Origin: JAQUOA01 sp037443785
GTDB lineage: Bacteria; Bacteroidota; Ignavibacteria; UBA10030; UBA8401
Direction: 5' to 3'
Length of the DNA: 16,688 bases
Assembly (NCBI GenBank): GCA_037443785.1
Contig: JBBINR010000055.1
Span: 1-16,688 of the forward strand
Part shown: positions 8,434 through 15,939 of the stretch, piece by piece
How the letters are laid out: the number at the start of each line of letters is the position of its first letter
How positions within the stretch are numbered: position 1 is the first letter of the stretch
Program-made: the position numbers and the translations under genes
Notes under the pieces: generated by a model
What the model was told of the DNA's origin: nothing
The model's input: only the letters and a program-made list of their open reading frames with translations
Databases searched by the model: none

Positions 8434-8459
8434 CCTGCCAGGGTGTATACCCTGACAGG
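8434..8459 (-). repeat. Imperfect inverted repeat between two co-oriented genes
   Basis: The arms CCTG-c-CAGGGT and ACCCTG-a-CAGG pair over 11 positions with one mismatch around a GTAT loop. It lies in the 98-bp gap between the beta-helix gene stop (8474) and the cohesin gene start (8375). No T-run follows on the minus strand, so it is not a standard terminator. It may stabilise or process the message, attenuate read-through, or be one copy of a dispersed palindromic repeat. Confidence 0.5.
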
Positions 8460-8473
8460 ATTACGAGGGATGA

Positions 8474-11400
8474 TTATTTCAACATCAGCATTTTTTTGAC
8501 ACTGGTAAACGAACCACTGGTCATGCGATAAATGTAAACACCAGTACTCGTTCGCACTCCGTTATCATTTAATCCATCCCATGTTACACGATACTCACCG
8601 GCATCCTGCGCTGTATTGATAAGTTCACGCACTTTCTGACCGGTGATATCATAGATCTCTATTTTCACACGCTGTCCGTTTTCGGGAACTTGATACGAAA
8701 TCGTCGTTGAAGGATTGAACGGATTCGGATAGTTCTGATCGAGTGTAAACTTCGACGGTTTGCCTTTTATGGTAATGAATGATTCCGTTGCTTTCGATTG
8801 TGCGTTCGTTTCGTTCACCATCAACTTTGTAAACGAGATCGGTGTTTTCACCAAGCCGCGAACATTGTCTAACGCTTCAAATGTCACTTCAACAATTGAT
8901 CCACTTGCGGCGAATGCATCGGTCGAGGCTAACAAAATACGAATCGAACCATCTTTTTTACTTTCGGCCATCGTTGCATTTCCCGCAACTCCAACAGCTT
9001 TCACACTGATCGGTTTCAATTGAGTGCCATCGAACGACAATTCAATGTCAGCTGAATACACATCTTTCATTCCTGTCGCCGTAAGTGTAATTGTTGTCTG
9101 CTTGCCGCGTTCAATCATACCATCGTTAAATCCAATTGATGCCAATGTTGCTGTCTTTGGCAACGATTGAACCGGGGGATTAACCGAATTGAATTCAGCC
9201 GGGAAGATGCTGATCTTGCCGACAACATATTGCAGTATGAGTGATGCATCGTATGCGGTTATTCCCGCTGCCGCACTCACATCACCGACTCTCTTTTGAA
9301 TATCGTTGAAAGGATGAGCAACCGAATCAGCAAGCCATTGCAAAATCAACGACGCATCAAACGCTTGAACACTTCCATTCAAACTCACGTCGCCAACCAA
9401 CGGATTCAACGCACCCGCACCGAGGAAGCCGGCATAGTTTATACTGTCGCTGATTGTTTGTCCGGTTCCGCCGGGATTTGATGAATGAGTCGGACCGCTG
9501 TTGTTTCCCCACCAGTTCCACCGTGCGTCGATGTTGAACGATTTGTTCGCATTGTTGAATACCGTCGGCGCAGAATTTTGATAGATGTCGGAATAATTCA
9601 CGACCGGATTCGATGCACCGTTGGCAACAACAGCCATGTAATTATTATTCAACGAACTATAGGTGATTTTCGGGCTCGCATTGTTTGCTGCGATTGCAGC
9701 TCCACCGTTCGCGAGGCCTGCAAATCGTATGATCGTGTTTCGCAATCTGCACAGTGGATCAAGTGATTCATCGGCAAAGTTCAAACCACTCCACCCATAA
9801 TACCATTGATTTGGATTTGTTGCATTGCTGTCGGCATTTGTATCGCCATGATAGAAGTCATCACGCAGATCAGTAAATACAATCGTACTGTCCGGGGTTG
9901 CACCACCTTCTGCAATCAAACCTTTCCTGATTGTCATGCCGGTTCCCGGGAAGAATTTCAAAATAACTCCGGGAGCAATTGTCAAAATAGAGTTGCTTGC
10001 AACAGTATAAGTGCCAAACAAATATGGAACGTTGGTCAATCCGGCAAAATTACGTTTTATCAACGTTACATCTTGCACCAACGTTTCATTATCAAGCACA
10101 CCGATTGCTTTGAATGTAGTACCGGAAATAATATCTCCAGACGTCGAACTTGGGTATGAAACAAGCGATGTTCTGAAGGGTGCGTAGGTAAGGTTCTTGA
10201 ACACACAACTGTCTAACGAAGGATTTGACACACCAGTTAAATACACACCCCAGTTAACACGATCAAATGTGCAGTCCAAAATTTTTGGTGAGGCTTGCGC
10301 CAGATAAATTCCTCCATCGGTCCAGCGAAAGACGGCATTGTTAATGATGCTGAGTGAGTCAACGCTGACATCAGCAAAATTGATACGTGAAGAACCTCCG
10401 ATCGACGGGAAATTGCCAGAACCGTTTCCATTCATGTCGGCAGGATTTCCATAACTGTCATCGCGTGAATCAGTGAAGATAACTTTTTGGGCTGGGGTTC
10501 CATTCACTGCAAGCGAACCGTTGATTTGCCAATATCCATCTTTAAACACAATTCCTGCGGGAATTGTTATTTTCGTACTGGTATTGACCGTCAAAGTTCC
10601 AAATAAATAATATGTGATATTGTTGTATCCGCCGAAATTCCTTACCGGGATTGTCGCATCAACAGAAAATGTTTCAGGAATAATCCCTAGTGCCATCAAT
10701 CCAACATTTAACGCGACGATATTTGAGAACGTCGGAGCAGAAAACATGCTCATCGAAACCGGCGTGGAGTTAATATTCGTTAACGTGTCGTTACTAAATG
10801 TCGGATGTGCACTGCCGAAAACTCCGAAAGCAGACGTTGCCGAATGCTCGAGCATACAACTGTCGATAACCGCATTTGCATTGAAGACACGAATAATGCC
10901 GTAGGTATAATTTCCCGCATTATAGCCGCTTCCGCCGTATCTGAATATGCAATTCCGCATTACATTAAGACTGTCGGCACTTGATGAATTGAAATCGATA
11001 TCACTCCAATCGCCTTTTCCAGGCACACCGGAGTTACCGTCGTTATTTGTATCGCCGCCGTTTGAATCGTCTTTAAACGATGTAAAAACAATTTTTTGCG
11101 ATGGAGTCCCTTTTGCTACAAGGGCACCTTGTACAGTTATACCGTTATACCAATTGGAAAATTTAATGACGACTCCCGGATCGATTGTCAATATCGCATT
11201 CGGGCTGATGGTAAGATTGTCAAAGATATATGCGATATTGTTGATCCCCGCTACATCGCGCTTAGCAAGTGTCGCGTTGGAAGAAAGAGTCCCCTCGAGA
11301 ATGCGGATTCCTTTGCTTCCATTTGCCGTAAACGTAATTCCGGTAAATGTCGGATTTGCTTTCAACGACATTGCAATGGGATCGAGACGGCAATTCGCAA

Positions 11401-13822
11401 TCGTTACGTTATTTACAAACGGAGTAGAGCTATTTTCGCAGCGAACTCCGAAATTGTACGAATCCGAAAGAATTGAATTCGAAAGCGTGCTTCCGGCATC
11501 AGTATATGTTACAGCTCCGTAACTACTTCCTCCGGAAAATTTAATAACGCAGCTGTCGATAAGGGAAAATACATCATCGCTTGTTGACAAGAATTGAATT
11601 GTAGACCAATTTCCTGCCGCAGGAGATGTTCCATTGCCATCGCCGTTTGTATCACCGGGCAACGGCGCACCGGAATTTCCATAATTATCATCTTTCAACG
11701 ACGTAAAGACGATTTGTCCTCCAGCGCTCGTTCCTTTCGCTTTGAACCCGCCGTTCACATAAATTCCGGTACCGCTATTAAACTTCAATACAATACCCGG
11801 ATCGACCGTAACATTTGTTCCGGAATTAATCGTGAGATCTTCTAACAAGATGTATGTAATATTTGTTATTCCGGCAATGTCTCGCTTTTTGATCGTTCCA
11901 CTTGTTCCTAATTGTTCCCCGATAATTCCAAGCGCTCTCCATTTTGCATTGATGAATCCAATCCCCGAGAAGGTCGGATCAGCAGAGACAGACAATGCGA
12001 TCGGTGTATAATCAGTATTCACGATTGTATCGTTCATCAACTTGGGATTCGATGCCTGGAACGCATAGACACCATAGACAACGTTGTCCATTCTGGTATT
12101 GAAAACATTCGGGCTCGCATTGACCATGGTAATTTGTCCGCCGCCAATCCAGCGTGTGTTATAGTATGAACTCGAAAGTGATCCATATTTTAGACGGCAA
12201 TAATTAATAATGGAACTTGTATCACTTGTTGCCTCGAACACGATTCCGCTCCAGTCACCTTTTCCGGGGACGCTGATTGATCCGTCTTTATTAGTGTCAC
12301 CCGGATTTCCAAAATTATCGTCTTTCGAAGAAGTCATAACAATCAAACTATCTGCAGTTGCATTTGCAATAAGTTTTCCTTGCACAACAATCCGTTGATA
12401 GTAATCTTTTGCCTTTATCACTATACCTTTATTGATCGTAAGTGAGCGTCCACCCGGTATCGTTACGCTTTCTAACATTAAATATGTTACGTTTGGAATG
12501 GATGTCACTGAACGAATAGGAAGCACTGCATCCGCGGCTAAATTACCACCGGTTCCGGCAAGTAGTCCAATCGCATCATATTGATTGTCAGAGAAAGAAA
12601 ATGAATTGTTTGTAAAAACTGGATTCGCTGCAAACGACATTGCAATGGGAACAACAGTGCTCGACCCAATTGTATTGTTTGTAAAGATGGGGTTGGATAC
12701 ATCCTGCATCATCGCACCGTAATAATTATTGGCAAGATTGCAGCTGTCAATCGTCGGGCTTGCGTTATACATTGTGATGCCGCCTGTATTACTGGCACCT
12801 GCGTATGATACATCGCATCGATGCATTAAACTGATTGAATCGACACTCGAATTATTAAAAATAACTCCGTACCAATCGCTCGCGTGTGGAATCGTTGCAG
12901 TCCCGTCACCGTTTGTATCGCCGCCAACGACGGGCTGGTTATCATTTCTCGCAGAAGTAAAATAAATTTTTTGTCCGATTCCGGCGTTGGCAACAAGCGC
13001 ACCGTTCACCGTTAATGAATTTCCATTGAATTTCAAAATGTCGCCGGAAGAGATTGTCATCGTTGCGCCGGCAGTCACCGTCATCCCATACGGGAAGTAA
13101 AAAGGAATTGCTGCAGTATCTAAAACAATGGAGTTTGCCGAACTGAAATTCATATAAATACCGTTGTGGGTATTTCCGCTAAATACGTTCGTCCCATTAA
13201 AAATTAGCGATGCGGTTCCATTGTTGTATGAGACGGGCCAATCGCTCGATGAGATTGTACCGCTGGTAACATTGACATTTGTTCCGCCATCAAACACAAT
13301 ACCGGCATTTGTTACGACTGAAACACTCGAGTTCTCAAAATTCAAAATTCCAACTGTTACATAAATTCCATTGGTCGATGAGTTAGAAACAGTTGTGCCG
13401 TGAATATTTGTCACGCCATTGCGAACGTACACATCACTGTAGCTGTTTGCTCCTCCGTATTTTATCTGACACGTATCAAATGTTGCAACAGGAGATCCGC
13501 TTCCGTTACCGGATTGAATTGTTCCCCAATCTCCTTTAAGAGGATTTCCACCAAGGGTATCTTTATTTGAAGTAAATGTAGCGTAACGAGCATTCAAGAA
13601 ACCATACGAACGCAGACTGGTTCCAGATTTAAATCTTACCACAACTCCAGAATCAACGGTAAGGGTAAATCCTGGATTAACCGCTAAATCTGCTGTAAGG
13701 ATGTATGGACTCCCCGTCAATGTCCACGTAGAATCTTTATTAATCGTACCGGAAACATTTGTTTGCCCGTCAACGGCACCGATTGCCAACAGCAAAAACA
13801 ATGCTATACCAAGAATACGCAT
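8474..13822 (-). CDS. Giant right-handed beta-helix protein with dockerin, cohesin-like domain and T9SS sorting signal
   Basis: The 1782-residue product begins with a signal peptide (about 1-20) and has an AAGGAG site 8 nt before its ATG. Residues of about 25-1470 form seven right-handed parallel beta-helix modules of about 205 residues. Each has an L-T-V/I-x-P-G-V/I-V-x-K-F strand, an F-T-S-x-K-D-D turn, and usually a D-x-N-x-D-G loop. A type I-like dockerin follows (about 1474-1540) with two 12-residue calcium-loop repeats starting at Asp1478 and Asp1514. Their following helices are nearly the same (ASLILQWL and ASLILQYV). A cohesin-like domain (about 1557-1684) and a T9SS type A sorting domain with NYPNPFNP (about 1688-1782) complete it. 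Beta-helix folds occur in polysaccharide lyases and adhesins, but I see no catalytic residues I can assign. It is probably a surface adhesin or adaptor and lies first in a two-gene unit with the triple-cohesin protein. Confidence 0.85.
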   Translation of the reverse strand: MRILGIALFLLLAIGAVDGQTNVSGTINKDSTWTLTGSPYILTADLAVNPGFTLTVDSGVVVRFKSGTSLRSYGFLNARYATFTSNKDTLGGNPLKGDWGTIQSGNGSGSPVATFDTCQIKYGGANSYSDVYVRNGVTNIHGTTVSNSSTNGIYVTVGILNFENSSVSVVTNAGIVFDGGTNVNVTSGTISSSDWPVSYNNGTASLIFNGTNVFSGNTHNGIYMNFSSANSIVLDTAAIPFYFPYGMTVTAGATMTISSGDILKFNGNSLTVNGALVANAGIGQKIYFTSARNDNQPVVGGDTNGDGTATIPHASDWYGVIFNNSSVDSISLMHRCDVSYAGASNTGGITMYNASPTIDSCNLANNYYGAMMQDVSNPIFTNNTIGSSTVVPIAMSFAANPVFTNNSFSFSDNQYDAIGLLAGTGGNLAADAVLPIRSVTSIPNVTYLMLESVTIPGGRSLTINKGIVIKAKDYYQRIVVQGKLIANATADSLIVMTSSKDDNFGNPGDTNKDGSISVPGKGDWSGIVFEATSDTSSIINYCRLKYGSLSSSYYNTRWIGGGQITMVNASPNVFNTRMDNVVYGVYAFQASNPKLMNDTIVNTDYTPIALSVSADPTFSGIGFINAKWRALGIIGEQLGTSGTIKKRDIAGITNITYILLEDLTINSGTNVTVDPGIVLKFNSGTGIYVNGGFKAKGTSAGGQIVFTSLKDDNYGNSGAPLPGDTNGDGNGTSPAAGNWSTIQFLSTSDDVFSLIDSCVIKFSGGSSYGAVTYTDAGSTLSNSILSDSYNFGVRCENSSTPFVNNVTIANCRLDPIAMSLKANPTFTGITFTANGSKGIRILEGTLSSNATLAKRDVAGINNIAYIFDNLTISPNAILTIDPGVVIKFSNWYNGITVQGALVAKGTPSQKIVFTSFKDDSNGGDTNNDGNSGVPGKGDWSDIDFNSSSADSLNVMRNCIFRYGGSGYNAGNYTYGIIRVFNANAVIDSCMLEHSATSAFGVFGSAHPTFSNDTLTNINSTPVSMSMFSAPTFSNIVALNVGLMALGIIPETFSVDATIPVRNFGGYNNITYYLFGTLTVNTSTKITIPAGIVFKDGYWQINGSLAVNGTPAQKVIFTDSRDDSYGNPADMNGNGSGNFPSIGGSSRINFADVSVDSLSIINNAVFRWTDGGIYLAQASPKILDCTFDRVNWGVYLTGVSNPSLDSCVFKNLTYAPFRTSLVSYPSSTSGDIISGTTFKAIGVLDNETLVQDVTLIKRNFAGLTNVPYLFGTYTVASNSILTIAPGVILKFFPGTGMTIRKGLIAEGGATPDSTIVFTDLRDDFYHGDTNADSNATNPNQWYYGWSGLNFADESLDPLCRLRNTIIRFAGLANGGAAIAANNASPKITYSSLNNNYMAVVANGASNPVVNYSDIYQNSAPTVFNNANKSFNIDARWNWWGNNSGPTHSSNPGGTGQTISDSINYAGFLGAGALNPLVGDVSLNGSVQAFDASLILQWLADSVAHPFNDIQKRVGDVSAAAGITAYDASLILQYVVGKISIFPAEFNSVNPPVQSLPKTATLASIGFNDGMIERGKQTTITLTATGMKDVYSADIELSFDGTQLKPISVKAVGVAGNATMAESKKDGSIRILLASTDAFAASGSIVEVTFEALDNVRGLVKTPISFTKLMVNETNAQSKATESFITIKGKPSKFTLDQNYPNPFNPSTTISYQVPENGQRVKIEIYDITGQKVRELINTAQDAGEYRVTWDGLNDNGVRTSTGVYIYRMTSGSFTSVKKMLMLK
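9760..13600 (-). repeat. Seven tandem beta-helix modules of about 600-630 bp
   Basis: The F-T-S/D-x-K/R-D-D turn recurs at residues of about 82, 287, 495, 704, 912, 1113 and 1315 of the giant protein. The acidic loop that follows is GDTN-x-DG in modules 2 to 5 (for example 12901-12921, 12281-12301, 11636-11656 and 11036-11056). It becomes ADMNGNG in module 6 (10421-10441) and GDTNADS in module 7 (9827-9847), and is absent from module 1. The modules are clearly related but diverged, so this is old internal duplication rather than recent copying. Confidence 0.75.
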
Positions 13823-13948
13823 AGTATCTTCTCCTTGAAAAATTAATCGAATGATAAGTTTAGAAAAATTTTGTTATCGCATCATGAAGGAATGTTAAAA
13901 TAATTTACACGGGAAAAAGAATAAATAATTCCATAAAACTCACGCAAA

Positions 13949-13976
13949 GACATATTCATGCTCTATCGTTCGTCAA
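13949..13976 (-). promoter_or_regulatory. Possible promoter of the beta-helix/cohesin unit
   Basis: On the minus strand a TTGACG box (13971-13976) and a weak -10-like TATGTC (13949-13954) are separated by 16 nt, about 130 bp upstream of the beta-helix start. The -35 match is good and the -10 match poor, so this is only a candidate. Confidence 0.25.
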
Positions 13977-14134
13977 TAAAAAATTTTAACATTAAGAAAG
14001 GAATCAACATCATTCCATGCAAAGCCGCATCGAATGGTGTGTTGGCTATTTAGTGTATGATGTGCCATTCAGGTAGATCAAACGTAGGAAATTGATTCTC
14101 GAATGTCAATTAAGAATTGAGCGGTTGTGGCTGT

Positions 14135-14154
14135 TATCACAAAAAGAATTGTGA
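14135..14154. repeat. Short perfect inverted repeat, ATCACAA-N6-TTGTGAT
   Basis: Two 7-bp arms pair exactly around a 6-nt spacer. The element could form a small hairpin or bind a dimeric regulator. The half-sites are in the opposite order to the CRP/FNR-type TGTGA-N6-TCACA, so it is not a simple match to that family. Confidence 0.35.
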
Positions 14155-14222
14155 TCAATTTAACCGGTGTGTTGAATTTTTTGACATTCGCGAAATGCAG
14201 TTATTGAGAAATTTTTTCAAAT

Positions 14223-14252
14223 AAAAAAGGGCCAATAACAACCAGCCCTTTT
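14223..14252 (-). terminator. Rho-independent terminator of the pnt operon
   Basis: On the minus strand the stem AAAAGGGC / GCCCTTTT (14245-14252 with 14225-14232) closes a 12-nt loop and runs into a T-rich tail. It lies 20 bp after the pntB stop, where the operon should end. Confidence 0.8.
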
Positions 14253-14272
14253 CGTAAACTCAGAAATATAAT

Positions 14273-15652
14273 TTAATTTTTCTTGAACTCTGCAACTAAT
14301 TCCTGCAAAACATTCTTTGCATCGCCAAACAGCATCTTCGTGTTCGATTCATAGAAAAGCGGGTTTTCAATCCCGGCAAATCCAGTCGCCATCGATCGTT
14401 TCATCACGATTACTGTTTTCGCTTTATCGACATCAATAATCGGCATGCCATAGATCGGACTCGATTTTTCTGTTCGCGCTGCAGGGTTGACAACATCGTT
14501 TGCCCCGATCACGATACAAACGTCGGCCGTATCCATTGTCGGATTGATTACTTCCATTTCCAACAATTGATCGTACGAAACATTTGCTTCCGCCAAAAGA
14601 ACGTTCATGTGTCCGGGCATACGACCTGCCACAGGATGAATGGCAAAATCAACTTTTACACCTCGTTTTTCCAATGCATCGCTCAATTCACGCACGGTAT
14701 GCTGTGCTTGCGCAACAGCCATTCCATATCCCGGCACGATAACGACGCGATCAGCTTGTTCAAGAACGAATTTCGTATCTTCGACAGTAAATCGGTTGAT
14801 CGGACGTTCTTCATGAAGTTTCGACGTATCCACCTGCGGTGAACCGACGGCGCCAAATAACACATTGGCAAATGAACGATTCATCGCTTTACTCATTATG
14901 ATCGAAAGAATGAATCCGGAAGAACCATCAAGCGAACCGGCAATGATCAACACTTTATTGTTGATGGCAAATCCTGTTGCCGCAGCCGCAAGACCAGCAT
15001 ATGAATTCATCAAGGAAAGAACAACCGGCATATCGGCACCGCCGATCGGCATAACAATAAAAATTCCAATCAAAAAACTGATCGTGATCATCGTGAAGAA
15101 AATTGCCGCATCAAACGGAAAGAAAATCAAATAAACAAACATTCCTAAGACAAGAAAGAACAATCCGATATTCACGATGTTTTGTCCTTTGTATGTGATT
15201 GGTGCGCTTGGAATAATACCCTGCAGTTTTCCAAATGCCATTAAACTTCCGGTAACTGTCAGTGCACCAAACAGAACTTCAAAACCCAGCGCAGGCATAA
15301 TCCCGTACGCCTTTTCTGTGTGAACAACATATTCGTTGATACCAACAAGAACCGCTGCTAATGCACCAAACGCGTGCGAGATTGCAATTCGTTGTGGCAT
15401 TGCGGTCATCGGCATAAATACGGCCATCAATGTTCCGATAACCGAACCGATAACAATACCTGACAGGATCCATTCCCACGAAACGATTTCACCGCTGAGC
15501 AATGTTCCTACCACCGCGAGGAGCATTCCGATTTCGGCAAAATGCATACCGCGGCGCGCAGATTCCGGATGACTTAACCCCTTCAATCCTAAAATAAAAA
15601 GAATAGAAGCGACGATGTAAGTTATTTCGAGCGGATAATTTAGAACTTCCAT
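14273..15652 (-). CDS. pntB: NAD(P) transhydrogenase subunit beta
   Basis: The 459-residue product has close to the usual length of PntB (about 460). It forms part of the inner-membrane enzyme that moves hydride from NADH to NADP+ using proton entry, making NADPH for biosynthesis and redox defence. The first 270 or so residues hold about eight to nine membrane spans (domain II, proton channel). The last 180 form the NADP(H)-binding domain III, with the P-G-Y-G-M-A-V-A-Q-A-Q fingerprint near residue 307, the A-G-R-M-P-G-H-M-N segment, and G-A-N-D-V-V-N-P near residue 380. The start ATG follows the pntAB stop by 1 nt (TAA-T-ATG), with an AGGAG site inside the end of pntAB. It is the last gene of the operon and is followed by a terminator. 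Confidence 0.97.
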   Translation of the reverse strand: MEVLNYPLEITYIVASILFILGLKGLSHPESARRGMHFAEIGMLLAVVGTLLSGEIVSWEWILSGIVIGSVIGTLMAVFMPMTAMPQRIAISHAFGALAAVLVGINEYVVHTEKAYGIMPALGFEVLFGALTVTGSLMAFGKLQGIIPSAPITYKGQNIVNIGLFFLVLGMFVYLIFFPFDAAIFFTMITISFLIGIFIVMPIGGADMPVVLSLMNSYAGLAAAATGFAINNKVLIIAGSLDGSSGFILSIIMSKAMNRSFANVLFGAVGSPQVDTSKLHEERPINRFTVEDTKFVLEQADRVVIVPGYGMAVAQAQHTVRELSDALEKRGVKVDFAIHPVAGRMPGHMNVLLAEANVSYDQLLEMEVINPTMDTADVCIVIGANDVVNPAARTEKSSPIYGMPIIDVDKAKTVIVMKRSMATGFAGIENPLFYESNTKMLFGDAKNVLQELVAEFKKN

Positions 15653-15653
15653 A

Positions 15654-15938
15654 TTACTTCCGCTCCTTTCGTTTGAACATCTTCAGCATTCGTTCGGTAA
15701 TTAAAAATCCGCCAACAACGTTAATCGTTGCCGCCGTTACCGCAACAAAACCGAGCATCTGACTCGTGAAATGGTCGCTTCCAGCGGCCACAAGCGAACC
15801 GACAAGTGAAATACCGGAGATGGCATTTGTTGCAGACATCAGCGGTGTATGAAGTGTCGGCGTTACACGCTTGATCACTTCAAACCCGACGAAGCCGGCA
15901 AGGATGAGGATATATAATAGTTCAACAAGATTCGTCAT
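15654..15938 (-). CDS. pntAB: NAD(P) transhydrogenase subunit alpha, membrane part
   Basis: This 94-residue protein corresponds to the C-terminal membrane segment of a full-length PntA, with about three spans and the conserved stretch T-P-L-M-S-A-T-N-A-I-S-G. It completes the proton-conducting domain II together with PntB. Having it as a separate gene means that the alpha subunit is split in two, as in Rhodospirillum rubrum and many other bacteria, rather than fused as in E. coli. It starts 1 nt after the pntAA stop (TAA-C-ATG) and ends 1 nt before pntB, so translation of all three genes is probably coupled. The basic C-terminus (K-R-K-E-R-K) fits the cytoplasmic side. Confidence 0.93.
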   Translation of the reverse strand: MTNLVELLYILILAGFVGFEVIKRVTPTLHTPLMSATNAISGISLVGSLVAAGSDHFTSQMLGFVAVTAATINVVGGFLITERMLKMFKRKERK

Positions 15939-15939
15939 G

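Larger units (their letters stand above)
13823..14222. other. Gene-free intergenic region
   Basis: This AT-rich 400-bp region lies between the start of the giant beta-helix gene and the terminator of the pnt operon. Only very short reading frames exist in it, such as 31 codons from 13958 on the plus strand, without a ribosome binding site. It must hold the promoter of the beta-helix gene. A perfect 7-bp inverted repeat lies at 14135-14154. I recognise no RNA gene. Confidence 0.6.

Noticed and set aside
10947..11522. Plus-strand open frame of 191 codons inside the giant beta-helix gene
   Set aside because: It is an antisense shadow of a repetitive coding region, with no ribosome binding site and no recognisable domain.
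8474..13822. Assignment of the giant beta-helix as a polysaccharide lyase
   Set aside because: The fold is compatible, but no catalytic residue pattern of a lyase family can be picked out, so only a structural or adhesive role is proposed.
13958..14053. Small 31-codon plus-strand gene in the intergenic gap
   Set aside because: It has no ribosome binding site, and its composition and context give no support for translation.
14135..14154. CRP/FNR-type operator
   Set aside because: The half-sites are in the reverse order (TCACA before TGTGA), so only a generic inverted repeat can be claimed.
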